Shown piece after piece: positions 50,679-58,512 of a stretch of DNA of 64,000 nucleotides (its first letter is position 1; every line of letters starts with the position of its first letter). Position numbers and translations under genes: made by a program. The stretch comes from Curtobacterium sp. Leaf261. GTDB taxonomy: Bacteria; Actinomycetota; Actinomycetes; Actinomycetales; Microbacteriaceae. Location: assembly GCF_001422205.1 (NCBI RefSeq), contig NZ_LMMJ01000007.1, positions 372,870-436,869 on the forward strand, given 5' to 3'. Under the pieces are notes generated by a model. It did not search any database, was not told the DNA's origin, and worked only from the letters and a program-made list of their open reading frames with translations.

Positions 50679-51515
50679 TCAGCGCACGGCGGCCGCGGGC
50701 CCAAGGACGCCGAGGAGCGCGAGCGCCTCCGCGTCCCGCGAACCCCGCTGCGCCGTGTAGAGCACGAGGTGCTGGTCCCGGTCGGCGAGCGACATCGCGT
50801 CGCAGTCCACCGTGATCGGACCGACCGTCGGGTGCCGGAACGTCTTCGTGAGCATGGTCCCCGCCTGCACGTCGTGCCGCTCCCAGAGCCGGGCGAACTC
50901 GAGACTCCCCGCGCGGAGCTCCTCGACCAGCCCGACGACGACCGGGTCGGACGGGTAGCGCGCGAGGGTGACCCGGAGCTCCGCCACGACGTGGTGTCGG
51001 AACTCGGAGCCGTTCGTGATGCCGTACGGGGGACGGTCGGGCTCCAGGAAGGCGCGGCGTGCGAGGTTCCGCGCCCCGGGCTCCAGGGCGCCGAAGTCCT
51101 CCATCAGCGCGCTGGCGAGGTCGTTCCAGGCGAGCACCTCGAACGCCGCGCTCATCACGATGCCCGCGGTCTCGGGGAGGCGTTCGAGCAACGCGGTGAT
51201 GCTCGGCCGGACGTCGCGACGATGCAGCCCGGTCCGGAGCTGCGCGGTCCCGGCGAGGACGTGCAGGTGGTCGGACTCCAGGTCGGTGAGGCGTAGCGCT
51301 CCCGCGATGCCGGCCAGGACCTCGCCGGACGGACGGGGCGCACGGCCCTGCTCGAGTCGCACGTAGTACTCGGTGGAGATGTGCGCGAGGACGGCCACCT
51401 CCTCGCGGCGGAGGCCCGGCGTGCGACGCCGAGGACCCGAGGGCAGCCCGACGTCCTCCGGCAGCAGACGCTCGCGCCGGGTCCGCAGGAAGTCACCGAG
51501 TTCCGTTCTGTCCAT
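50679..51515 (-). CDS. XRE regulator with MmyB-like ligand domain
   Basis: A 278-residue regulator. The helix-turn-helix includes RTPGLRREEVAVLAHISTEYYVRLEQGR; the rest is the MmyB-like PAS-fold domain (FEVLAWNDLASALM, FRHPTVGPITVDCDAMSL, LVLYTAQRGS) that binds fatty-acid-like ligands in this family. Such proteins usually control a divergent oxidoreductase, here the SDR gene 86 bp away. Confidence 0.93.
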   Translation of the reverse strand: MDRTELGDFLRTRRERLLPEDVGLPSGPRRRTPGLRREEVAVLAHISTEYYVRLEQGRAPRPSGEVLAGIAGALRLTDLESDHLHVLAGTAQLRTGLHRRDVRPSITALLERLPETAGIVMSAAFEVLAWNDLASALMEDFGALEPGARNLARRAFLEPDRPPYGITNGSEFRHHVVAELRVTLARYPSDPVVVGLVEELRAGSLEFARLWERHDVQAGTMLTKTFRHPTVGPITVDCDAMSLADRDQHLVLYTAQRGSRDAEALALLGVLGPAAAVR

Positions 51516-51601
51516 GTGCCGATCCTCCTCCGTCCGTCGCGGCGGATCCTGGTACGACCTGTGCCTGCCTCGGCGCGGTCGGGTGGCGTGATGCTGGCGG
51601 C

Positions 51602-52405
51602 ATGACGAACGAACACAGCAACCACCACCCGATCGGCCTGCTCGACGGCAAGGTCGTCCTCATCACCGGAGCGAGCCGCGGCATCGGTGCCGCGGCCGCA
51701 CGGCTCTTCGCCGACGAGGGTGCCGCCGTCGTGCTCGCCGCCAGGAGCACCGACGCCCTCGACACCGTCGTCGCGGAGATCCGCGCCGACGGCGGTGTCG
51801 CCGACGCGGTCACCATGGACCTCGCGGACCGCGCGAGCATCCGCGCTGCCGTCGACCGGGTCGGCACACTCCACGGACGACTCGACGGCGCCTTCAACAA
51901 CGGGGCGGCGATACAGCAGCCCGGTCCGCTCGACGGCACGAGCGACGAGGACCTCGAGGAGCAGTTCGCGGTGAACTTCCGGGCGCACTGGACGGCGATG
52001 ACGGCCGAGGCCGCACTCATGCGCCAGAGCAGGAACGGCAGCGGCAGCGGCAGCGGCGCGATCGTGAACACCTCGAGCATCGGGAGCCGACGCGCCAATC
52101 CAGCGCTCCCGGCCTACGGCGCGATGAAGCGCGCGCTCGACAGCATCACCGAGACCGCCGCGGTCACCTGGGCGCCGGAGGGCATCCGCGTGAACGGCAT
52201 CACCCCCGGCGGGACCGCCACCGACATGATCGATGCGTGGGAGGCCGCCACGCCCGGCGTCGTCGAGCGGACGACGAAGGCGATCCCCCTGGGCCGGATG
52301 GCCGAGCCGCGGGAGATCGCCGAGGTCGCGGCGTGGTTGCTCAGCGACCGGGCGTCGTACGTGACGGGGGCGATGATCCCGGCGGACGGCGGTGCGGGCG
52401 CCTGA
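51602..52405 (+). CDS. Short-chain dehydrogenase/reductase
   Basis: A 267-residue classical SDR: VVLITGASRGIGAAAARLF, FNNGAAIQQ, VNTSSIGSR with Ser, YGAMKRALDSITE with Tyr/Lys, and RVNGITPGGTATDM, ASYVTGAMIPADGG. ATG 51602. Divergent from an MmyB-type regulator that probably controls it. A Gly/Ser/Asn insert (NGSGSGSG) sits just before the catalytic Ser block. Confidence 0.93.
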   Translation: MTNEHSNHHPIGLLDGKVVLITGASRGIGAAAARLFADEGAAVVLAARSTDALDTVVAEIRADGGVADAVTMDLADRASIRAAVDRVGTLHGRLDGAFNNGAAIQQPGPLDGTSDEDLEEQFAVNFRAHWTAMTAEAALMRQSRNGSGSGSGAIVNTSSIGSRRANPALPAYGAMKRALDSITETAAVTWAPEGIRVNGITPGGTATDMIDAWEAATPGVVERTTKAIPLGRMAEPREIAEVAAWLLSDRASYVTGAMIPADGGAGA

Positions 52406-52418
52406 CCCGTCGGAGCGG

Positions 52419-53651
52419 TCACCCCACGTTCGGCCACTCGCTGGTCAGGGAGGCCTCGACCGCACGGTGCCGGAACGTGTACGGCTTGCCGCGCTCGACG
52501 ATCCCGCGCACCGTGTCGAGACGCTGCGCGGTCGGGCCGGCGTCGGTGACCTTCGCGTACCCCATGGCACCCGCGATGCGCGTCAGGGTGCGGTCTGCGG
52601 CCGGCAGTTCGGCCATCGCCTGGATGAACTCCCGCTCACGGGCCGGCAACCGGCCGAGGACGCGCTCGACGTGCGCCGCGGCTTCCGAGCGGGCGTCACG
52701 CCAGCCGTCCAGCACCTGCGCGTGCGTGATGGTCGTCCCGCTGCCGGCGTACCAGGCGCGCTCACCGGCGAGCTGGAAGAGGAACGGCTCGCCTCGACAG
52801 AGGTCGACGAGGGTCCGTGCCGCGTCCGGCGTCATGCGGATACGACCGGTCCCACCCGCGTCGTCCGGGACCTCCCACCCGTCGATGACGAACGGCTGCA
52901 GGGCGGTCACGAGGTCGTCGTCGTCGATGGCACTCAGGGTGGTCGTCCGGAACCGCCGCGCGAACGTCGCGCCCTTCCGCGCTCCCGCCATGTCCTCGAA
53001 GTCCGGGAGCCCGGTGAGGTACACGGCGATCGGCAGCGACCGCTGCACCAGGCCACCCCCGGGCACGACGACCGCCTCCTGGTGAGTGATCGAGTCGCCG
53101 AGTGCGATGAGCAGCTGAGACAGCGCGTGCTCGTCGGTGATGTTCTGGACCTCGTCGACGTGGATCATCGCGACCGTGCCGGCCCGGATGGCGGCGCGCC
53201 CCACCTCGATGAGGACCTCCGTCAGCGACCGGAACGGCTCGGGGCCGTCCGCACCGCGCATGGTCAGTGCGATGCCGGAGACCGCGACCGTCTGCACCCG
53301 CCCGAGGAGGTCCGTGATGCGCCGCTCGCGGGACGCGGCGAGACCGGCGTGGTCGGCGAGTTCGAGCACCGCGCCCGCGACGAGCTTCAGCGGGTCGGCT
53401 CCGGACGGGATGCGGAGCTGCGGCGTCACCCAGTCACCCGAGCGGTCGGCATCGCGGGCGATCCGGCGCACGAGGGACGACTTGCCGAGGCCGGGCTCGC
53501 CGAGGATCGTCCGCCCGCGCTCCGGGAGGCCCGCGAGCAGACGCGGCCGCAGGACGTCCCGCCAGTCACTGAGCTGCGCGGTGCGGCCGGCCCAGACCTC
53601 CGGAACGATGTCGGAGCCGGGGCTGAAGGGGTTGTCGACTGATGTGCGCAC
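52419..53651 (-). CDS. Stand-alone AAA/STAND-like ATPase
   Basis: A 410-residue ATPase starting GTG 53649-53651. The P-loop GEPGLGKSS is at residues 51-58 and Walker B AMIHVDEVQ at 161-169 (Asp166-Glu167), then ARRFRTTTLSAIDDDD and a carboxy-terminal winged-helix-like region (ADRTLTRIAGAMGYAKVTDAG, GKPYTFRHRAVEASL). This resembles AAA_16/Orc1-like DNA-linked ATPases. Nothing next to it gives an effector. Two GATAAnnTTATC sites lie just upstream of its start. A role in defence or DNA transactions is possible but not shown. Confidence 0.75.
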   Translation of the reverse strand: MRTSVDNPFSPGSDIVPEVWAGRTAQLSDWRDVLRPRLLAGLPERGRTILGEPGLGKSSLVRRIARDADRSGDWVTPQLRIPSGADPLKLVAGAVLELADHAGLAASRERRITDLLGRVQTVAVSGIALTMRGADGPEPFRSLTEVLIEVGRAAIRAGTVAMIHVDEVQNITDEHALSQLLIALGDSITHQEAVVVPGGGLVQRSLPIAVYLTGLPDFEDMAGARKGATFARRFRTTTLSAIDDDDLVTALQPFVIDGWEVPDDAGGTGRIRMTPDAARTLVDLCRGEPFLFQLAGERAWYAGSGTTITHAQVLDGWRDARSEAAAHVERVLGRLPAREREFIQAMAELPAADRTLTRIAGAMGYAKVTDAGPTAQRLDTVRGIVERGKPYTFRHRAVEASLTSEWPNVG

Positions 53652-53653
53652 GA

Positions 53654-53695
53654 CGATAACTTTATCAGGGTGGTGTCGCTTTGATAAGGTTATCG
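53654..53695. promoter_or_regulatory. Double GATAAnnTTATC operator upstream of the ATPase gene
   Basis: CGATAACTTTATCA (53654-53667) and TGATAAGGTTATCG (53682-53695) are inverted copies with one mismatch, and each half is itself a palindrome GATAA-nn-TTATC. It begins 2 bp from the ATPase start codon, in markedly AT-rich sequence for this genome. The binding protein is unknown. Confidence 0.75.
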
Positions 53696-53842
53696 AGCTG
53701 GTTGTCGACGTCATGGATGCAGCCGGTGTCTCAGCAGCCGCCGACACCGCTCGCACTCCGGCGCATACTGGACCTGCGCCCGAAGAGCGACACGTGTCGG
53801 CCAACGGAGCCACCCACTCCCCGGACGCAGGAAGAGCACCCC

Positions 53843-54889
53843 ATGAAGGCTCTGCGCTACGTCGAGGTCGGCAAGCCCCCGGTGGTCGTCGACATCCCCA
53901 TCCCCGAGCCGGGCCCCGGCCAGGTGCTCCTGAAGGTCACGGCCGGTGGTGTCTGCCACTCAGACGACTACGTCATGGGCCTGTCCGCCGAGGAGTACGC
54001 CGCCGGCCACTACCCGCTGCCGATGACGCTCGGTCACGAGGGCGCCGGCATCGTCCACGAGCTCGGTGACGGCGTCGACACCGGTCTCGCCGTCGGGGAC
54101 GCTGTCGCGGTCTACGGCCCGTGGGGGTGCGGGTACTGCCACAACTGCTCGATGGGTCACGAGAACTACTGCACGAACGCGGAGTCGCTCGGCATCCGCC
54201 CGCCCGGACTCGGCGCACAGGGGTCGATGGCCGAGTACATGATCGTCGACGACGCTCGCCACCTCGTGCCGCTCGGCGACCTCGACCCGGTGAAGAACGT
54301 GTCCCTGACGGACGCCGGCCTCACCCCGTACCACGCGATCAAACGGTCCCTCCCGAAGCTCGGCGCCGGCACGTACGCCGTCGTGATCGGTTCCGGTGGC
54401 CTCGGCCACGTCGGCATCCAGATCCTCAAGGCACTCTCCGGCGCGACGGTCATCGTCCTCGACGTGAGCGAGGAGAAGCTCGAGCTCGCGAAGCACGTCG
54501 GTGCCGACGTCACGCTCATCAGCGACGCCTCTGCAGCGGATCGCATCCGCGAGATCACGGGCGGCCTCGGTGCGGACGCCGTGTTCGACTTCGTCGGCGT
54601 GGACCCGACGATCGCCACCGCCGTCGCCGCAGCCGGCATCGAGGCCGATGTCACGATCGTCGGGATCGGCGGCGGGAACGCGACGGTCGGGTTCGGCAGG
54701 ATCGCCTACGACGTCGCCGTGCGCGTGCCGTACTGGGGGTACCGGAACGAACTCATCGAGGTGCTCGACCTCGCCCGCGCCGGCAAGGTCGACGTCGAGG
54801 TGCAGACGTACTCGCTCGACGACGGTCCGAAGGCGTATGCAGATCTCGCCGCGAGCACGATCCGTGGTCGCGCGGTGATCGTCCCGTAG
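53843..54889 (+). CDS. Zinc-dependent alcohol dehydrogenase, NAD+ type
   Basis: A 348-residue medium-chain dehydrogenase. GGVCHSDDYVMG, LGHEGAG supply the catalytic zinc; CGYCHNCSMGHENYC the structural zinc (C-x2-C-x2-C-x7-C); VVIGSGGLGHVGIQILKAL the NAD turn with Asp in VLDVSEEK, which favours NAD. Similar to secondary or broad-range alcohol dehydrogenases. ATG 53843. Divergent from the AAA ATPase gene, followed by a 44-bp-type palindrome. Confidence 0.93.
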   Translation: MKALRYVEVGKPPVVVDIPIPEPGPGQVLLKVTAGGVCHSDDYVMGLSAEEYAAGHYPLPMTLGHEGAGIVHELGDGVDTGLAVGDAVAVYGPWGCGYCHNCSMGHENYCTNAESLGIRPPGLGAQGSMAEYMIVDDARHLVPLGDLDPVKNVSLTDAGLTPYHAIKRSLPKLGAGTYAVVIGSGGLGHVGIQILKALSGATVIVLDVSEEKLELAKHVGADVTLISDASAADRIREITGGLGADAVFDFVGVDPTIATAVAAAGIEADVTIVGIGGGNATVGFGRIAYDVAVRVPYWGYRNELIEVLDLARAGKVDVEVQTYSLDDGPKAYADLAASTIRGRAVIVP

Positions 54890-54910
54890 GTCGCCGACGC
54901 GACCAGGAGA

Positions 54911-54949
54911 CACGGGAGGCACGGTGCGGCCTGGCACCGCGCCTCCCGA
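54911..54949. repeat. 44-bp-type palindromic element, copy 9 (shortened)
   Basis: CACGGGAGGCACGGTGCGGC and CTGGCACCGCGCCTCCCG pair closely; the outer GGAC/GTCC ends are lost. Preceded by CGACCAGGAGA, the same flank as copy 10 at 56351. Confidence 0.8.
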
Positions 54950-55039
54950 CGACCACGACCTCCGATTGCGTGGACACGTCGAATATCACCGTTGACATCC
55001 ATGATCGGCCTGGATAGGTTCGGACCGGGGGGGTGATCG

Positions 55040-55855
55040 ATGACGGAACACATGCGGGTCCTGATCACGGTCAAGGCTGCTCCGGAACCGTCCAAGACGT
55101 ACATCGACACGGTCTGCGTGGCGGGGGTCCGTGTCGATCAGCAGCCATTCGAATGGATCCGGTTGTACCCGGTGCCCTTCCGACACCTCGACTCCTCGGC
55201 GAAGTTCGCGAAGTTCCAGGTCATCGAGGTCGACGTCAACCGCTCGCCGAAGGATTCTCGCCCGGAGAGCCGCCGTCCCGTGTGGGCAACACTCGACACC
55301 GTCGGCGATGCCCTTCCCCTCGCAGCGCGAGCAGCCGTCCTCGAACCACTGCAGGACAAGTCCATGTGTCAGCTGCGGGAAGAGGTGCAGATCGATCCGA
55401 ACGCACAGTCCCTCGGTCTCGTGGCCGTCCGATCCCTCGAACGTCTCGAGTTCGAACGCCACCCAGGATGGACCGAGCAGCAGCACGCCGCACTCGATGC
55501 ATCGATGCAGCCGACGCTCTTCGACGAGCCCGGGGCGAAGCATCCACCGCGGCTCGAACCTCCCCGCCTCAGGGTGTTCTACCGCTACCGGTGTGTCGAC
55601 GAAGCCTGTCGGGGGCATCGACAGAGCATCCTCGACTTCGAGATGTCAGCGCTCCAGTACCGGAACCGACATGCGTCGGACGAGACTTTGCGACGATCGG
55701 TCATCCAGAAATTCCAGGTCGAGAAGTTCGGCCCGGACAAGCGGACGTCGCTCTTCGTGGGGAACATCGCGGATCCTACGAAACGACGGAGCTTCTCCGC
55801 CCTGGGCGTGTTCGTCGTACCGGCGCATGCCGACTACGGCAGCACCCTCTTCTGA
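55040..55855 (+). CDS. Uncharacterised 271-aa protein paired with DUF488
   Basis: Not a named family to me, but the opening MRVLITVKAAPEPSKTYIDTVCVAGV, then WIRLYPVPFRHL, FAKFQVIEVDVNRS and D-S-R-P-E-S, is a recurrent bacterial pattern often found next to DUF488. The carboxy half has YRYRCVDEACRGHRQSILDFE, with C-x4-C-x-x-H that could bind zinc or nucleic acid, and ends NIADPTKRRSFSALGVFV. No membrane segment. The start is ATG 55040; GGGGGG lies upstream. It ends 1 bp before the stop of the convergent DUF488 gene. Confidence 0.75.
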   Translation: MTEHMRVLITVKAAPEPSKTYIDTVCVAGVRVDQQPFEWIRLYPVPFRHLDSSAKFAKFQVIEVDVNRSPKDSRPESRRPVWATLDTVGDALPLAARAAVLEPLQDKSMCQLREEVQIDPNAQSLGLVAVRSLERLEFERHPGWTEQQHAALDASMQPTLFDEPGAKHPPRLEPPRLRVFYRYRCVDEACRGHRQSILDFEMSALQYRNRHASDETLRRSVIQKFQVEKFGPDKRTSLFVGNIADPTKRRSFSALGVFVVPAHADYGSTLF

Positions 55856-55856
55856 G

Positions 55857-56300
55857 CTAGGCGTACGACAGCGAACGCCGTCGGAGGGCATCGAGCACGA
55901 CCGAACGGTGGCAGCGGGACTCGTCTGCCTCGAAGCACAGCAGCGCGACGGTCTTCGTTGCAGACACGTCCACCAGCTCCTGTAGGCAAGCATTCGCGCC
56001 GTCGGCTTCCAAGAGACTGGCGTACCGCCGTCGGCTCTCCAGTCCGTCGGCGCCCTCGGCCGCGAAACCGGCGCGGTTCTCCTTCGGGTTCCCGAGCGCG
56101 CGCAGGTGCCGGTACTCGATACCCTCGGCCGCGAGCCGCTCCGAGAGCGCCCGCTTCGCGAAGCCCCGCTTCCGAGAGATCGGGGTGAGTCGCACATCAG
56201 CGACGATGTCGACCTCGCGGAGTCGGAGCCGCATGACGAACTGGTCGAGGTCGAGTCCCTCGTAGCCGACGCCGATGAGTCGCCCAGAGGTTGTCGTCAT
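55857..56300 (-). CDS. DUF488 family protein
   Basis: A 147-residue protein from ATG 56298-56300. IGVGYEGLDLDQFVMRLR, VADVRLTPISRKRGFAKRAL, YRHLRALGNPKENR and VALLCFEADESRCHRS are the DUF488 blocks; the C-x-E-x4-C-H-R motif is its hallmark and may form an active site. No biochemical role is established. Arranged tail to tail with the 271-aa protein gene with a single base between the stops. Confidence 0.92.
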   Translation of the reverse strand: MTTTSGRLIGVGYEGLDLDQFVMRLRLREVDIVADVRLTPISRKRGFAKRALSERLAAEGIEYRHLRALGNPKENRAGFAAEGADGLESRRRYASLLEADGANACLQELVDVSATKTVALLCFEADESRCHRSVVLDALRRRSLSYA

Positions 56301-56350
56301 GCCCTCAGTCAAGCACGGACCGACTCCTGGGTCGGACGTGACCAGGAGAC

Positions 56351-56396
56351 AGACGGGAGGCACGGTGCGGCCTGGCACCGCGCCTCCCGTCCGTCT
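56351..56396. repeat. 44-bp-type palindromic element, copy 10
   Basis: AGACGGGAGGCACGGTGCGG and CTGGCACCGCGCCTCCCGTC frame the centre; it lies in the gap between the DUF488 start and the end of the next SDR gene. Confidence 0.85.
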
Positions 56397-56435
56397 CGTG
56401 ACCACCGATCGACGCGCGCCGACCGGCGTCGCCGG

Positions 56436-57413
56436 TCAGGCCAGCAACTGCTCGCTGACGCTCCAGAGCCGCCGCGCGTCGTCCGCGTCGAGCATGGCTG
56501 AGTTCGCCTCGGACGGGATGCTGTCCGCGGTGAGCGGCCGCACCTCGTCGTCCAGGCGGGCGACGTCGCTGTCCTTCAGGTACACCCCGCCGATCCCGTC
56601 GAGCACCGGACTCGCGGCACCGAACACCAGGTTCGCGGCGCCCTGCTCGATCGTCTTCTTGCCGGCCGTGGGGTCGATCACCGTGTCGCCGTGCTCGTCG
56701 ACGAGTCCCTGCTCGCGGTAGGACGAGATGCGGTCAGGGTCGTGCGGCCCCGGCCCGATGATCACCCCGGGGTGTGCGGCGAACGCGCGGATCCCCTCGT
56801 CCGCGAACCGGCGGTCGAGCTCGACCGTGAACAGGACGTTCGCGCGCTTGGACTGCCCGTAGGCCGCGCCGGCGTCGTACCCCCGCGTGAACGCCAGGTC
56901 GTCCCAGCGGATCTGGCCGAACCTCGCCGCGCCGGACGTGACGCTCAGCACACGCGCACCGTCCGCGGCGCGGAGGGCCGGCAGGAGCGCCCGGGTGAGC
57001 TGGAAGTGCCCGAGGTGCGAGGTGGAGAAGGACAGCTCGTTGCCGCGGGCGTCGAGCTGGAGCTCCGGGGTGAAGAGCATGGCCGCGTTGGCGACCAGTG
57101 CGTGCAGCGGGCGGCTCGAGGCGTTCCAGCGCTCGGCGAAGGCGTCCACCGAGTCGGGGTCCGAGAGGTCGAGCTGCTCGACCCGGACGCCGGAGATGCC
57201 CTGGACGGCGGCGGTCGCGCGGTCGACGTCCCGCGAGGCGACCGTCACGGCGGCGCCAGCTGCGGCGAGGGCCCTGGTGACCTCGCGACCGAGTCGACCG
57301 TGGCCGCCCGTGACGATCATCGACCGGCCGGTCAGGTCGACACCGGCGAGGACGTCGTCCGCGGTGGAGGCTGCGGTGAACCCCGAGCCGATGGGGTGTT
57401 GGTGCTCGTACAT
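56436..57413 (-). CDS. Short-chain dehydrogenase, retinol-dehydrogenase-like
   Basis: A 325-residue SDR from ATG 57411-57413. The cofactor turn SMIVTGGHGRLGREVTRAL comes after a ~30-residue arm; LHALVANAAMLFTPELQ (N-A-A), VLSVTSGAARFGQIRWDDL with Ser, and YGQSKRANVLFTVELDRRF with Tyr/Lys are complete. This is the RDH/WWOX-like subgroup, with the ring of unusual substrate range. A strong inverted repeat upstream may be its operator; the neighbouring MarR is a candidate regulator. Confidence 0.9.
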   Translation of the reverse strand: MYEHQHPIGSGFTAASTADDVLAGVDLTGRSMIVTGGHGRLGREVTRALAAAGAAVTVASRDVDRATAAVQGISGVRVEQLDLSDPDSVDAFAERWNASSRPLHALVANAAMLFTPELQLDARGNELSFSTSHLGHFQLTRALLPALRAADGARVLSVTSGAARFGQIRWDDLAFTRGYDAGAAYGQSKRANVLFTVELDRRFADEGIRAFAAHPGVIIGPGPHDPDRISSYREQGLVDEHGDTVIDPTAGKKTIEQGAANLVFGAASPVLDGIGGVYLKDSDVARLDDEVRPLTADSIPSEANSAMLDADDARRLWSVSEQLLA

Positions 57414-57448
57414 GGTGGCGAGGCCTCTCAGAACGGACGACCCCGAAA

Positions 57449-57485
57449 CGGATCGCTGTTCCACACCATACGGAACAGCGCTCCG
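57449..57485. promoter_or_regulatory. 14-bp inverted repeat upstream of the SDR gene
   Basis: CGGATCGCTGTTCC and GGAACAGCGCTCCG pair with one mismatch around ACACCATAC (9 nt); the inner GCTGTTCC/GGAACAGC is perfect. It lies 36-72 bp before the start codon, fitting an operator on the promoter. Confidence 0.7.
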
Positions 57486-57520
57486 CTTCGCACCCCCGCC
57501 CGATTCGGCACCCCGGACGG

Positions 57521-57570
57521 ACCCGTCAGGCGGACGGGCCCGTCAGGCGGACGGACCCGTCAGGCGGACG
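57521..57570. repeat. 17-bp tandem repeat x3 spanning the MarR gene stop
   Basis: ACCCGTCAGGCGGACGG, then GCCCGTCAGGCGGACGG, then ACCCGTCAGGCGGACG. The third copy is the end of the MarR gene with its stop (TCA 57560-57562); the first two repeat that end. Confidence 0.93.
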
Positions 57571-58018
57571 CGTCCTCGGCCCGGAGCGATGTCACGAGAC
57601 TCCGGAGCATCCGCCGCGCAGCACCCTGTTCCGACACGGTCAGCCCGGCGAGCATCCGGTCCTCGACGCCGCGCACCGCCCTGGTCGCCGCTGCGAGACG
57701 CCGGTGCCCCTGCTCCGTGAGCTCGGTCGGGAGCGCCTTGCCGACGGGTGCCGCCGCCGCACGGACGACGTCCCCGTCCCGCTCGAGCGTCTGGAGGAGC
57801 ACGTTCATCGACTGCCGCGTGACGAACGCCCCGCGGGCGAGCTCGGAGTTCGACAGGCCCGGGCGCTGGGCGAGCAGTTCCAGGCACGAGTAGTGCGTGA
57901 CGGTCATCCCGAGCGGACGGAGCACCGACTCCATCGCTCCGCGGAGTGCGCTCGCGGCTTCCTTGAGGAGGTAGCCGAGGGACGTCTCGAGGTCGATTCC
58001 CGCGTCGTCTTGACTCAT
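57560..58018 (-). CDS. MarR-family transcriptional regulator
   Basis: A 152-residue winged-helix regulator: LGMTVTHYSCLELLAQRPGLS, NSELARGAFVTRQSMNVLLQTLERDGDVVR and LTEQGHRRLAAATRAV are in the MarR order. It diverges from a VOC-family gene across 62 bp containing a perfect inverted repeat, presumably its operator. Its 3' end is triplicated. Confidence 0.92.
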   Translation of the reverse strand: MSQDDAGIDLETSLGYLLKEAASALRGAMESVLRPLGMTVTHYSCLELLAQRPGLSNSELARGAFVTRQSMNVLLQTLERDGDVVRAAAAPVGKALPTELTEQGHRRLAAATRAVRGVEDRMLAGLTVSEQGAARRMLRSLVTSLRAEDASA

Positions 58019-58028
58019 GTCAGTAGTC

Positions 58029-58050
58029 TGACATAGATTCTCCTATGTCA
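58029..58050. promoter_or_regulatory. Operator TGACATAG-n6-CTATGTCA between MarR and VOC genes
   Basis: A perfect 8-bp inverted repeat with a 6-nt spacer, 10 bp from the MarR start codon and 30 bp from the VOC start. It overlaps a TTGACA-like -35 on the minus strand. Likely bound by the MarR protein. Confidence 0.82.
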
Positions 58051-58080
58051 ACCAACTGACACACACGAGAGGATCCACCC

Positions 58081-58449
58081 ATGCCCGTCACCGGCCCCGA
58101 CTTCATCTCCCTGCAGGCCCGAGACCTCGACGCTTCCCGGGCGTTCTACGAGCGGTACCTCGGTCTCGTCCGCTCCCAGGCCGGACCCCCGCACGCCGTG
58201 GTGTTCGAGACGACCCCGATCGCCTTCGCGCTCCGCGACCTGGCACCCGGCACCGACCTCACCGACGTCGCACAGCCGGGCATCGGCGCCGCGATCTGGC
58301 TCCACGCCACGGACGTGCAGGCGATCCACGACGCACTCGTCGCCGACGGACACACGATCGTCGCCGCACCGATCGACGGCCCGTTCGGTCGGACGTTCAC
58401 CTTCGCCGACCCGGACGGCTACCAGGTCACCCTGCACGACCGGGCCTGA
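58081..58449 (+). CDS. VOC-family (glyoxalase/bleomycin-resistance-like) protein
   Basis: A 122-residue single-module protein: FISLQARDLDASRAFYERYLGL, AVVFETTPIAFALRD and FGRTFTFADPDGYQVTLHD follow the vicinal-oxygen-chelate fold. Members are metal-dependent lyases, dioxygenases or antibiotic-binding proteins. Here it is probably under control of the divergent MarR regulator, which often links to detoxification. Substrate unknown. Confidence 0.9.
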   Translation: MPVTGPDFISLQARDLDASRAFYERYLGLVRSQAGPPHAVVFETTPIAFALRDLAPGTDLTDVAQPGIGAAIWLHATDVQAIHDALVADGHTIVAAPIDGPFGRTFTFADPDGYQVTLHDRA

Positions 58450-58470
58450 CCAGGCCTGACTGGGCCCGAC
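58441..58470. repeat. 10-bp tandem repeat x3 spanning the VOC gene stop
   Basis: CGGGCCTGAC, CAGGCCTGAC and TGGGCCCGAC; the first contains the stop TGA 58447-58449. An imperfect example of the stop-spanning repeat pattern. Confidence 0.6.
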
Positions 58471-58512
58471 CAGGATCCGGGGCGCTGTCATCGTTGGCAC
58501 TACCATCGGTGC

